64,000 bases of DNA from Lactuca virosa (Eukaryota; Streptophyta; Magnoliopsida; Asterales; Asteraceae), in the NCBI GenBank assembly GCA_928212115.1, contig CAKMRJ010005523.1, positions 138,404,525 to 138,468,524 of the forward strand. The letters run 5' to 3'. The position numbers were made by a program, and so were the translations under genes. The notes under the pieces were generated by a model that was given only the letters and a program-made list of their open reading frames with translations, did not search any database and was not told where the DNA came from. Of the stretch, positions 37,289 through 48,565 are shown one piece after another (positions within the stretch are counted from its first letter, which is position 1; each line of letters opens with the position of its first letter).

Positions 37289-37510
37289 TATGGTTAAAGT
37301 CAGCAGCTTATCTTGACTGGTGATGTAAGTTCTAGAATTGAAAATATGTAAATAAATATACAACTACATATTCTTTTTAACAATATTAATAATTGCTTTC
37401 ATGAAAGCATACAGATCACAAACCAACCATTCTGGTAGTTTAGAAATCAACAATTCTAATATTAAGAACTGCTTATTCTAAACTATCTTAACTGCTGATA
37501 CTTAAATTTT
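37289..37510. repeat. AT-rich tandem-repeat array, part 3
   Basis: Resumes directly after the target duplication with TATGGTTAAAGTCAGCAGCTTA, AAGTTCTAGAATTGAAAAT and TTTCATGAAAGCA-type motifs (each as in part 1), then fades into unrelated AT-rich sequence at about 37510. Confidence 0.75.
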
Positions 37511-37639
37511 AAAGCAAATTTATAATCATCCAAATAATTACATGTCCTAAAATTTATATTAAAAGATAAAAACATATCTAAAAAAAAGAGTCAAATAACT
37601 ATTTAAGGTCAAACAATGTCAAATCAAAACAACAATTTT
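37511..37639. other. AT-rich spacer
   Basis: AT-rich sequence between the array and the family-2 relic. No feature seen. Confidence 0.5.
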
Positions 37640-39195
37640 TACATCAGTATTTGTTCTTCAATATCAAAAGTGTCAAGTCCAACATCTTCATCCCAAATAA
37701 ATCTTCTTGCATATCACCTTCAAAACCATCAAAAAGTAAACTATATTAGAATAAATAATTATATAAACAACTAATGAATCATGTATTTTTGTAAATTTTT
37801 TTTTTACCATTTTCATATGAAAATCTTAACAACTCATATCATGTCCATTCTCTTATCTATTATCTTAAAATCATCAACCAAATGATATGCCTTTAATTCA
37901 TATCTACAAAGTTCAAGCGATTTTCCTAGAACTTCCTTAATGTAAGCAACCAATTAAGTTCAATAAGGAATTTGTTTTTCAATTCTTCTTTGCTTGAAGT
38001 AGATTGACTGGCAGCTTCAATAATTGATGATATTAATTTGCTTGACAACATGTGCTTGTCACGAAGTCTGAAGAAGCATTTCCCAAAACCTTTTTGTGTA
38101 TAGATTAGCCCAATTTCTGGATCATTTGTTATTCCATAATTTCTTTCTTTAATGTTTTCTAGAAAGAAATCTTGTTTGGTAACTCAATGACTTGTTGCCA
38201 TGTATTAAATAATCATAATCGGTCCTGTTGAAATCAGCAACCAAATAATAAATGTAATCTCTGATGACCAAATAAGGAATCTTGAACTTGTTGTTAGTGG
38301 ATCGCTTGTTCTCACACCACTTTCCAAGAGCCAACAGATCAGCAGGGTTCATATATGGAAAGTCTGCTTGACTGACAACTCCTGTTTCATCATTTTATAT
38401 TATGAAAAAGTATTGAACATGACTTTTTTCTTGAATCTTCTGATTTTGATGTCATTTAACCCAACGATACATTTTGAAGACCAAACAACATTCTCTCCCT
38501 GACACCAATGATGTATGTAATCAATCAATTATTGTCATTCTCTGGCTAGAAGTTCATTAATTGGACTATCAAAAGGATATTTGTCAAGCGTTTTTGCCAA
38601 AGACCATTTGGACTGTTAGGGATATCCCACTTTTAACCTTCACTAGAAAGATTGAATGAAAAAAGTGGATCATAATATTCATCTGTTAAAATAAAAATGT
38701 CATCTAGCCACTTTTGATCATGAGGGATTACAATTTGCTCTTTTTCTTGATTTTTTTTGAAAAGGGAGGAGATTGTATTGTTATCATCTTCATCATCTAC
38801 GAGTATGTCATTTACTTTGGATATATCTTTCAGCATGTAATCTATAATTGTTATTGAATTAATAGTATTTTGTTTTTCAATTGCTGATTCTCGATCAAGT
38901 TCTTCTTGCAAGTTAAAAGCAGGTTTGTATCCCATCTCTTCTTGTATTCTTTTTAGCTCTTTTTAATAATACTCCTCATATATGACAGGAATAGTTTCTA
39001 AGTCATCTATTTTCGTTTTTCCTTTTTTCTTAATAGGAGTTTAAGGAGTCTCCATTTCTTTGTCATGTGTAAGAGGAAGAGTTGTGATGTATTGTAGACA
39101 AAGAGGTTGGTTACATGGGTTTCTGGATGAAGATCCTTTAGTTTCTTTGAAGGATGGTTGAGATTTTGGCTTCTTCTGATCATCTTCATCTGATA
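37640..39195 (-). pseudogene. Family-2 protein relic, C-terminal part
   Basis: Minus-strand remains of a protein homologous to the C-terminal domain of family 1. Matching landmarks in order: LDKYPFDSPINELL versus LDFPINEMM, ADFPYMNPADLLALGKW versus ADFPLMNLYDLIQVAL, and DPEIGLIYTQKGFGKCFFRL versus DGEICLKPFG...KRFLF. Upstream is a Glu/Asp-rich part (ILVDDEDDNNTISSLFKK; SDEDDQKKPKSQPSFKET). Frames are broken by stops and shifts. Near 37720-37860 the sequence looks like an intron (minus donor GTAAAA, acceptor TTTTGAAG) before an acidic tail DEDVGLDTFDIEEQ. The rest of the gene lies beyond the solo LTR, at 41317-41805. Function unknown. Confidence 0.5.
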
Positions 39196-39524
39196 TGAAA
39201 CATCCCAAAAATACGGTCCAAAAATTTTGTTTTAATTTATTAAGAAAACCATAAATCATCAAACGTCATATAAAATCATAAGTCGTGTATCTCAAAATAT
39301 CATAACATCTGTCGAAACATATCAGAGTATAGACATCCCAAGCTAACAAATGGTGTGTGCACTACAATCATCCCGAGCTCTTCCCTTTGCTACCGGAAGT
39401 ACCTGAAACCAAAACTGAAAACTGTAAGCATGAAGCTTAGTGAGTCTCCCCAAACTACCACATATCATACACATAATCACATAACGTCATACATTGGGCC
39501 TTGCCCACTACATCAGGCCCCGCC

Positions 39525-39915
39525 CGACATCAGACGAATCTGACATCGGGCCCCACCCGGCATCGGACCAAGGTCCGGCATCGAGCCCCGCCCGGCATCA
39601 GACCGAAGTCCGGTATACATATATGATATCAACAAGCATATATCATAAACACATAACATAAACATATAATCATTCCTCAGGCTTGCCCCGACATCGGACC
39701 GAAGTACGGAACATATAACACAAACTACATAAGCTAAAAATTCCTCGGGCTTGCCCCGGCATCGGACCGAAGTCCGGAACACATAACAAACACATGCAAG
39801 AATCACGAAGACATCAAGCATACAAACATTCATCGGTCTTGCCCCGGCATCGGACCGAAGTCCGGAAACATATAATCTACATCGGGGTAACCCCGACATC
39901 GGACCTAAGTCCGGC
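39525..39915 (-). repeat. Irregular GGCATCGGACCGAAGTCCGG repeats in the solo LTR
   Basis: At least seven copies of a CATCGGACCGAAGTCCGG-like element, several preceded by CTTGCCCCGG, at 39545-39615, 39690, 39760, 39848 and 39898. The core GGACCGAAGTCC is close to an inverted repeat. The sister LTR has GGGTAGGTCNGGCACCC-type repeats in the matching place, so the block is diverging. Confidence 0.6.
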
Positions 39916-40169
39916 ATACGCTAACGTACATAAATGGGCCGACATTGGTGCCTTAGACCCGTTCCTACAGGAGGAAAACTCACCTCTCAAGCTGGCTGCT
40001 GTAATCTCATGTGAGGAATCTCTGATGGCTGCTCCAACGACTCCCCGACTATCATTATCACAATAATCACTTAGTCAAAAACTGAGAATCCTTCTAAGGG
40101 TAAAATAAACATTTTACCCCTGGTCATGGTCAACATTCTGGTCAAAAGTCAACATTCTGGGTTGACCCA

Positions 40170-40390
40170 ACTTGTCGAGTTACTCCATCAACTCGCCGAG
40201 TCCTAGAACCCTGAAATCGTGATCTAACTCGTCGAGTCACCCCCTGACTCGCTGAGTTCCTTGGATACTCATAGTCGCGATTTGGCGAATCAACTTGTTG
40301 AGTCCCTTCACAGACTCGTTGAGTTCTACCTTAAGCTGAAACGGGACAACACGATCCAACTCATTGAGTTCCTCTATGGACTCGATGAGT
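40170..40390 (-). promoter_or_regulatory. Downstream palindrome cluster (solo LTR, minus)
   Basis: ACTCGNCGAGT-type sites, some with one or two changes, start at 40170, 40191, 40227, 40247, 40293, 40314, 40359 and 40380: four pairs spaced 21, 20, 21 and 21, with pair-to-pair steps of 57, 66 and 66 bases. GTCAA motifs (complement of TTGAC) precede it at 40128-40165. Confidence 0.5.
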
Positions 40391-41151
40391 TCCTCTGTCT
40401 GTTTGGCCATCTTAACAGATTAAGTATCTACTCTCCAGATCCAAAGTCCATACTTCACCTACATACTGGAAATGCCCTTTTAAGGGTAAAGTTTCCAACT
40501 TTACCCGTTGATAATCCTTCTTAATGTGTTTAGCTAAAACCCTAGTTCTTTAGGACATAAATCTTTATCCACAAGCCTTATTACCCCAAACCAAAGCAAG
40601 AAAATTCAGATCTAGGTCCTAGACACCAAACGAACACGTAAAGTCTCAGACTTTCCTTCCATGCATGGCCTTTTGGGCTTAAAAAGGCCAAACCAACACC
40701 TTAGAGCTTGCATGGGGGCTTCAATGGCATAAAGTTTACACCTTTATGCCTTAACAACCCTTAATGATCCCAGATCTGAAAGGACCCTTGCTTGGGACGT
40801 CCATATCCCAAGGGTCAAGCTTCTTGGACAAAAATCCTCAAAAAGTGGAAATACGGAGATCTAATGAACTAATAGACAAGATAGAGACTTGATTACCAGA
40901 AAATGATGAGGATGGAAGGAAGTCTCTGGATCTACTATCTTCTCCGTGAACCTTCTAGCTCCTTCTTCTTCTTCAAGCTTCGAGAACACACAAAGATCAC
41001 TCAAAATAGCTTACAAGATCACACAAAAGCTCTCGGGTTTCGTGGATTAGGGTTTGGGGATTGGAGACTGGAAATGAGGCCATAAGGTGGGGATTAAGAT
41101 GCTTAAATAGGGTGCAAAACCCTGAAATTAGGGTTTCACTCTGGCAGGCCT

Positions 41152-41254
41152 ACTCGCCGAGTTGAGGGCTCTCAACTCGTTGAGTAGATTGCTTAGAACC
41201 CCACGTCCAATCTTGTTTCTACTTAACGAGTCTGGGGCTCCCAACTCGTCGAGT
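41152..41254 (-). promoter_or_regulatory. Promoter-upstream palindrome module (solo LTR, minus)
   Basis: Sites start at 41152, 41175, 41221 and 41244 (offsets 0, 23, 69, 92), 43 bases upstream of the TATA-like box at 41102-41109. Slightly stretched relative to other copies. Confidence 0.55.
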
Positions 41255-41316
41255 AGCTATACTAAAATGAATAAATTATAAATAAATACGTACCAGGAAT
41301 CAGGCATTACCGGATA

Positions 41317-41805
41317 CTTCAACCACTTCAAAAAGTTTTGTTTTTGATTTAGGGAAATATGATGATTGATGATCTTTACCTTCTTCTTCTCCTTCATCAT
41401 TTTTATCTTCTCTATTTTTTTAGGTTGAATCATTTATAAACCTGAATTTGTGACTCCTAATCTCCTCCCTTTTATCAATGATTGATATGAAGTACTTGTT
41501 CAATTGCTTACTAAGCTCATTCGTGGTTATAGGATAAACAGCTGGCTTTTTGAAGGTTTGGCATTTTTTCCTTTAAATCATCAATATACAACTATACTCC
41601 TCGTAGACATACATCCATCTAGTCATTCAGAAGACATAGTGTTTCTTCTTTTTCGTTCTGCATCTTGTTAAGGAGAGAAATCAATACTACATTACAAGAC
41701 ATAACATGAGAGTTCTCGTTATGAGATCTCCCAATCTCTTCACATTGTTCAGCTGCTATCTCAACAACCATTTCATATGAGTATTTTTCAATATCCTTGA
41801 TCATA
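41317..41805 (-). pseudogene. Family-2 protein relic, N-terminal part
   Basis: Minus-strand continuation of the relic at 37640-39195 on the far side of the solo LTR. Reads IEKYSYEMVVEIAAEQCEEI, LLNKMQNEKEETL, then in another frame ELSKQLNKYFISIIDKREEI and HKFRFINDST, then an acidic/charged stretch ending SKTKLFEVVEVS that continues as SDEDDQKK across the LTR. The heptad-like charged segments could be the coiled coil seen in family 1. It directly abuts a gypsy gag fragment at 41806. Confidence 0.45.
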
Positions 41806-42162
41806 TTAATCTATGGCATACTTAACACGATAGTCATTAGTGCAAGATCTGATGAGAAACACTGCCTCCATCAACTCTATCCAAGGGGATAGACCAACGG
41901 ATCCTTCAGTACCGAAAAAGGATGGGGGTTGGTAGGCTAAGAAATCCGTGTATGAACAGGATCTAGGGTTGTTTTTGTTAAAGACTAGAATACCGCCACC
42001 ATTTCTACTACTCATAGAATATTCGTTTCGGGCAAGCTCATACATAGCTAAGGTTGTGGCAATCCCTTGTGCAATCAGGGTTTGGATTAGTGTTGAGTCC
42101 ATTCGAAATGATGGTGGTGGGTGAGCTCGCGGATTCCTTTGAGGGGTCTTTATCCTAAACAT
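41806..42162 (-). pseudogene. N-terminal Gag fragment of gypsy-3
   Basis: 118 codons open from MFRIKTPQRNPRAHPPPSF. SCSYTDFLAYQPPSFFGTEG followed by GLSPWIELMEAVF and YRVKYA is the typical start of the plant gypsy Gag core. Homology stops at VKYA, just before the zinc-knuckle part would follow, and family-2 sequence begins within a few bases. Upstream on the minus strand are a leader, primer site and LTR in the right order, so this is the head of gypsy-3 with the rest replaced or lost. Confidence 0.8.
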
Positions 42163-43187
42163 TTAGAAAAGACACACTTAAGTTTTTTATACTACTTAAT
42201 CATAAAAAAGTATGTAGGAGTTGTATTGAATGATAGTGTATTAAATATAATTTGTTCCTAGAATCCCATATATTTCCAAACTATAGAGTGAGATTGATTC
42301 ATGAAATCCTATCGATTTCCAAAGGACAGGGGGGAGGTGATTGATTCAGAAATCCTCCAGATTTCCAAATGATAGGGAAGGAATTGAAATCCTTACGATT
42401 TCAAATAATAGAGAGAATTGAAATCATTGTCATCTTTGGAAGATAAAATTTTGTAGACTATTGAATGATTGGTTGGGAACTTATGGGTTTCTCTGCTCCG
42501 ACGGTAACGGAGCTATCGGTTCTCCGGATTTAGGCGAATTGGGAAAATCTAAGCATTATCCCAGATTTTTAAGTATTTTTTTAAATGTATACGTTGTTTA
42601 GGGGTTGCTATAAGGTTTCTACGATATTAGGCATCTGCAACGATCTTCAGAGCATTCTTCAATCTCTAAAACTCTCAACCATTGTAGTTTGTCAAACTCC
42701 TTGCTCAATGTTGGTTGTGAACCAACCCGACCATAAATAACATAGGCGCGCGTTCCAGGTTTATTTGTGGTATGGCTTATGTACGGTACTAACCTTAGTT
42801 AGGGCATCTGACCTAAAGGATTGAGTTGGTAGTTTTAGTTGAAGGGATGCTTAAAATTTTATTAGGTGTCCTCATTAAGGGTCAGAGTATATATAAAACT
42901 CTTATATATTATGGTTGGTGAGGTTTGTAGTATTATTAATTTTTGTTTTGTACTCCAAGACTACCAAGCACATATGAGGGCTAGACAAGAGGTACTGGAG
43001 GGCAGGATCATTTTGGCAATTAAGCCGTTCTGAAATCCAACAACCCAAGTGGCCCGTCAAACCGGTTTCCACATACCTTAAGTAGCCGAGAAGTAGTGTA
43101 ATTAATATTGATAATACATTTATTAGCAGCTAGTTGCTATAGTTGTATTCCCCTTTTCGGGGATACAAGTTCTCTATAGCCAATTTA
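42163..43187 (-). other. 5' leader of gypsy-3
   Basis: About 1 kb between gag and the primer site. Around 42290-42430 it contains several GAAATCCT..CGATTTCCAAA-type motifs in both orientations. No ORF. Confidence 0.6.
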
Positions 43188-43200
43188 GCTCTGATACCAA
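43188..43200 (-). other. Primer binding site, initiator-Met tRNA type (gypsy-3)
   Basis: Minus strand TTGGTATCAGAGC, two bases from the LTR edge at 43203. Confidence 0.9.
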
Positions 43201-46200
43201 TCTGTCACACCCCCGGCCGAGGCGGCGGAACATGTCGGGCTGTGCGACTAAGTTCATGGATCACAGGTAAACTGAATATATAGCATAAGTACAACACATA
43301 ACAAAACAACATTTGTATTCCATTTTGATGTTTGAATACATGGTTCTTATAGATAATAGTAATACATGAATTGCCTTAACATGTAGGCAGACATAACAAA
43401 AACTAGTAACTAGATTGCCTGAAATTCATATCATTCGTCGTGTAAATACTTGAGTTATTGATTTATTGAGAATACATGAAATTTTGAGGGTCAACATAAA
43501 CTTGGTGAGGGTCACAGGTTTTCTGCTAGCAGCAGTAATGATACTTTTGAAAACGTTCAAAAAGTTTTCTCTTTACAAGTAAATCAGTTTTTTGAAAAAC
43601 CAAAAGGTGTCTTGGTATAACTAAATCCATGTTTAAAACGGTTTTGAAAGAATCAAGTTTATGAGTTGTAGTAAGAGAGAAAGAGATTCAAGTTAATGTT
43701 TAGAGTAAGTCCTATAACCAAGCTATGTAACTGAATGTACCATGCTACAACACTTCATTGGACGTCGTAGTAACGATAGTAGACACTTATCACCCGCTTC
43801 GATTGATCGGTCAAGGTTGTAGCTGGCAACCGCAAGTGGGGATGTCAACCCCGTATAGATATATACATATGTATCTTGCTCCGAAGATTAACAGTTATAG
43901 TAGTGTGGGTATGCTAAGTGTTTAGACTTTAGCTAATGAATAGTGTCTCACTATAAATCCCTTAACTAAGGTATGTATAACTCTCAACCCTAACTTAAAA
44001 GTGGATAAATTCTACGCATAATGAATCGTATAGAGTTTATAAAATTCGAGCATAATTGTATGCATGTATAGTATAAGACACTAGCGTTTATAAACTAAGT
44101 ATGTTTCTTGTATAAACTTTGTACATATGCATGTATAGTTCAAATCCTTAGGAATACTACAGAGTTTTATGACATACATTTTTATGACACACAATGTCAC
44201 ATAAAAATCATAGAGTTTTGTACTAAAAAGGCATATGTTATTTTAAAAAATTGTCTTATTTTATAACATATGAAAATATTGAAATTTAAAATTAGTTTAT
44301 GTGTTCATGACATATAAAAGTTAAACCAATAATTTATAAACTAGAATCGTTTTTTTGCATAAATTAATAATATTTTATGTGTATTTTTGTTTTATGTAGC
44401 ACAAGTAGTACATGTATTCTCCCTCGAAAATATATAAAAGAGGGGCCGTAACATTCACCTTAAAATGCGGTTGTCGAGTATTTTTAAGTATTGGATGTGT
44501 GAACGGGGACGTGTTGTCGTGAACATGAAACTTCGTGATTAATTTAGTTTCCTAGGAAATTTTAATATAAATTAATATTTGGAGGGTTATTTGGTAATTG
44601 AACTAAAACATAGGACCCCTTTATTAATTAAAATAAATTAAGTGGGACTAAATTAGTTGATAACTTCCAAATGAGGGACTAAAATTAACTTATTTAAATT
44701 TTAAGTTTCAAGTTTGTACTTATTTTGCAAATAAATCTCAAGAGGAGGCTGAAATAATAAAAATGGGAATGAAGTTTGGGTCATTAGGACTTGTTTTGTA
44801 AAATAGTTTCCAAAGGGGGGGTTTTAATTATTTTGGAATGGAAGTTTTGAAGGATGTGGATCTAATTTGAAAAAAAAAATCGAGATAGTTTCTAAACATT
44901 TAAAAATGGAGCTTTTAACAGGAGGTAATCACCTCCTTCCGTCGAGCATGCGAGAAACACAAAATAATATAGTAAACGAGTTCTTGGCTAACGATCGACA
45001 TGGAACACGATATAAAAAAAGACGATGCCAAAGGAACTCACGATGATCAGTAAGTAGGCAGAAGGCGGTGGTGGCCGGCAGTAGGGGAGCGGTCGTGGGG
45101 TGTCCGGTGGTGGCAGGAGCACTCCGGCGAGGGCAGGAGGGGGGTGACAGGGATTGCTGCCTCGTTTCCTCCTCGTTTTTCTAGCAGCAACACGACAGGA
45201 GGGAGAGAGGGGAGCATAGGGGCAGGTTAAACAACATCACTGCAGTTCACAGATGGCGGTGGCGGTGATTCTTGATGGCAGCGACAGTAAGGTGACAGGT
45301 GGTGGTGTTTTGGCCTCCGGTGGTTGATACTTCCTGTTTTATCTTGTGTTTGGGGCAGATTTTAATGAAGGGAGGAGAGGAGAGGGGCTGAGGTGGTACT
45401 TGGGGGTATAAGGGTGGTTTAGGGTGGTGGTTTTGTGGTGGAGTGGTGGTGGTGTTGTTGAAATAGAGAGATATGAAGGGAGAGATTGAGAGGTATTTGA
45501 TCTGCTGATTCGTGTGTCAAATGAGGTTGCATATGCCTACTTTTATAGCTAAATAACTCACACACATACATACAATAGCCATACCCTTCACCATGCTTGG
45601 TAGCTTATGGCGAAGAGTGTAAGCAACATGGAGAGGGTGAAGGAAGAAGAAGGTCACGTGGGTAAGGCCAAGAGAGGAAGGAAATGGCTAGCTTCTACAC
45701 GAGAAATGTGGGTCCACATGAGGTCACACTCTCATTAAATGCCCCAAAACCATGTCATTTTGGTGTATCAAGATCCCGATGTCGAGAAATTTTTTCCGAA
45801 AGTGCCATTAATAGAGTTTAATTCAAGGATTCCAAAAACCCGAACGGATTGATTTCTGAGTTACGAAACTCTGGGAAATCGCGTTTAAAGTTTCGCATCT
45901 AAATAGCCCGTAACGCTCGATTTTTCGACTTTTGCAAATATTTTTGCTAAAAATATTTTGATAATGAAATTAAATATTAGGTCATAGCCTGAGTCCAAAA
46001 ACACTATCAGAATTTCCATCGCAGGTGTGTAAGTGTCTCAACGGATCGATTCGGTTTTACACAATTAAAGAAAACCGGTGTTTTACTATCTATTTTCTTA
46101 AAACTATCATATATTTTGCATACGAACTCCGTTTTGGACATTCTGTATATTTTTCGGAAACAGGGGAACATGTATTATAAGGTTTTAATGTTTGCTTTCA

Positions 46201-46321
46201 TCATAACTACTTAATATGAAATTTCAGTTTTTCAGACGCATTAACCAGTGTTGTAGTTTGATGTAACACCCGGTTCCCGGTACGTATTTTAATTTTAAAT
46301 AATTGCATATTTTACACTGGG

Positions 46322-46419
46322 ACTCGGCGAGTTGGAGGCCCAACTCGTCGAGTAGACTAGACTTTGGACGCGGGTTTTAAGTAACCTACTCGACGAGTCG
46401 GGAGCCCGACTTGGCAAGT
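46322..46419 (+). promoter_or_regulatory. Promoter-upstream palindrome module (solo LTR, plus)
   Basis: Sites start at 46322, 46343, 46388 and 46409 (offsets 0, 21, 66, 87) and end 43 bases before TATTTAAA at 46462. Confidence 0.6.
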
Positions 46420-47022
46420 AGGTCTGCCTGGATGAAACCATAATATTTAGGGTTTGCACCCTATTTAAACACATTATCTTGTCCCACTACAGCCTCCATT
46501 GTCTCTCACAGTCCAGAAAAGCCCTGACTCGAAACCCTAAAGCATTTGGAGTGTTCTTGAGCCATTTTTGTGTGTTTGTGGTTGTTTGAAGCTTGAAGAA
46601 GGAAGTGGAAGCTTGGTGGTTCTAGAAGGAGCAAGTAGATCCAAAGATTTTGCTTCATTTCCAGCTCATTCAAGGTAAAAAGCTTCAATGTTGACCATCT
46701 ATCTCTTAGATCTCTAATTAGGAGAAGTTTCTACCTTTTCTAAGTCTTAGTAGAGCCATTTCGTGATTTTGTGGTTCCAAAGGGGTATGACTTCAGATCT
46801 GGAACCATTGAGGGTTCCCATGGCATAAAGGTGCCAACTTTATGGCCATGGGAGTCCCATGCATCATATAAACCTCATTTTAGAGCCTTTTGAGCCAAAA
46901 ACCCCATGCATGAACGTCAAGTTCGTAGCTTTACGTGTAATATGGACCCTAGGAGGTCAGATCTATGTATTGGATGCATTAGGACCATATGAATTTGACT
47001 AAATAGTTTTGGACATAGAGGG

Positions 47023-47449
47023 ACTCGACGAGTCGCTTATGTGACTCGGCGAGTCAGGTTGCAATTTTTCCCCAAAACCTTTCTGATATCGTGTAGTGTG
47101 TTGGGTTGGAAGAAGACTCAGCCAGTTGGGTCCATTATGGACCTGAAGATTAACGCACTCGACGAGTTCAAGGATGAACTCGACAAGTTCAAGGAAATAT
47201 CCCAACCACATGAAGATGGACTCGACGAGTTCAAGGATGAACTTGGCGATTCAAGGACTAAACACCTTAACTCGGATGAAGATGAACTCGACGAGTTCAA
47301 GGATGAACTCGATGAGTCAGTTGTAGAAGGTCCCAACTTTGTTTAAAGGAGAACTCGGCGAGCCCTTGTAAGGCTCGGCGAGTAGGGTCGAAGTCTTGGC
47401 GTTTTCATGATTTCGGAACTCGGCGAGTTGTGGGGCCAACTCGGCGAGT
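47023..47449 (+). promoter_or_regulatory. Downstream palindrome cluster (solo LTR, plus)
   Basis: Sites start at 47023, 47044, 47157, 47178, 47220, 47241, 47286, 47307, 47353, 47373, 47418 and 47439. Six pairs, five at 21 and one at 20 bases, with pair-to-pair steps of 134, 63, 66, 67 and 65. Some intervening 10-base spacers are also repeated (TTCAAGGATGA). TTGAC runs follow at once. Confidence 0.55.
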
Positions 47450-47454
47450 TGAGT

Positions 47455-47530
47455 CAACTAGATGTTGACTTTGATCTAGAGTTGACTTTGACCAAGATGT
47501 TGACTTTGACTTTGACCTGAGTTGACCAGA
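47455..47530 (+). promoter_or_regulatory. W-box-like TTGAC cluster
   Basis: About seven TTGAC(C/T/A) cores in 75 bases. TTGAC(C/T) is the known WRKY binding core. Comparable clusters sit at the far end of the palindrome cluster in the other LTRs (30008-30060, 40125-40170, 54840-54880). Confidence 0.45.
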
Positions 47531-48565
47531 AAATGGTAATTAAGGAAGATTGTTATGTGTAGGATCTGAGAGGAGTTGATTCCGGCAGCAAGGACAGTTC
47601 AGACACTTTACGACATCGAGGTGAGTTACCATCCAGTAGAAGTGGGTCTAAGGCCACAATGTCGGCCCACTTGTAGGAGTTGTTTGTAAGATAATAGTCT
47701 TTGTGATAATTGTCTGGTTAGCCACTATCTGATATGTTTTATGTGCTAGCATGATATGAAGTTATGTGATAGTGGTAGTAGGGGGAATAGTCCCCGGTTA
47801 CCGGTCAATAGTGCCAAAGGGGTAGTCTAGTACCCAACTATACTAGACAGTATGTTAGTGTTATGTTATGTTATTATGTGGTAGTGGTAGGGGTGAAATA
47901 GTCCCCGTAACCGGTTGAGATACACTAGAGGGTAGGTCAGGCATCCAGATATGCCTGACAGTGGGGTAGGTTGAGCACCCCGGTATGCTAAAAAGGGTAG
48001 GTCGGGCACCCAGATATGGCTGATAGGGTAGGCTGGGCACCCAGATATGCCCGACATTATGTGATTTGTATGGTATGTGGTATGATGGGGGAACTCACTA
48101 AGCTTTGTGCTTACGATTTTCAGTTTTGGTTTCAGGTACCTCTTCGTTGAGGGGGAAGGAGTTGGCACGGTAGCAACGCATCGCACACACACGATTTCCG
48201 CATTTTGAGATCCATGGATTGTACTCTGACATTATTACTATTGATGATATGAATTTTGATACATGTGATTATGGTTTTTATGGATTAGTATGATATCGAT
48301 GATGTTTTTCAATAAACTGTTTTATAAGTAACTTAATTAAAAACGAAATTTTTGGTCTTAAATTTTGGGATGTTACATTTGAGCTGTTTGATTCGTTTGA
48401 AAGTTTACATATTTGGAAGTAAGGTATCACTTGATATCTTATGATATTTGAGATGAATTCATTTATTTCATATTAGATGCACTAAAACTCAATGAGTTAA
48501 ATTACATAGAGATTTACTGCAATTTAGTCGTTCGCAGTCTATGACCTAAATTTCGGGATGTCACA

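Larger units (their letters stand above)
39196..41311 (-). repeat. Solo LTR, 2,116 bp (family S)
   Basis: Plus strand starts TGAAACATCCCAAAAATACGG and ends CGTACCAGGAATCAGGCATTACC, the complement of the ends of the plus-strand copy at 46262-48377, with the same length of 2,116 bases. Flanks TGATA (39191-39195) and GGATA (41312-41316) make a target duplication with one mismatch. No internal element sequence, primer site or polypurine tract, so it is a solo LTR. It splits the family-2 relic between its acidic segment (FEVVEVS) and SDEDDQK. TATA-like TATTTAAG (minus) at 41102-41109. Several GCATCGGACC(G)AAGTCCGG-type repeats at 39540-39915. Confidence 0.85.
46262..48377 (+). repeat. Solo LTR, 2,116 bp (family S), nested in gypsy-3 LTR
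   Basis: Starts TGTAACACCCGGTTCCCGG and ends TTTTGGGATGTTACA, with a perfect target duplication TTTGA (46257-46261, 48378-48382). No internal sequence, so it arose by LTR-LTR recombination. TATTTAAA at 46462-46469. W-box-like TTGAC cores occur about seven times at 47455-47525. A GAACTCACTAAGC block followed by TTTCAGGTAC at 48090-48140 recurs in the other LTRs. Same family and exact length as the reversed copy at 39196-41311. Confidence 0.92.
43203..48565 (-). repeat. 5' LTR of gypsy-3, about 3.2 kb, split by a solo LTR
   Basis: Plus strand begins TGTCACACCCCCGGCCG beside the primer site and ends TTTCGGGATGTCACA at 48565. The solo LTR at 46262-48377 plus its 5-base duplication accounts for 2,121 bases, leaving about 3.24 kb. 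TATA box GCTATAAAAGTAGGC (minus) lies near 45537-45551. Between 45050 and 45480 it is rich in GGTGGTGG and CTCCGGCG. Related to the gypsy-2 LTR. Confidence 0.8.

Noticed and set aside
47041..47346. 101-codon acidic repeat protein with FKDELDE units
   Set aside because: It is the translation of the 21-base-spaced palindrome cluster and its repeated spacers within an LTR.
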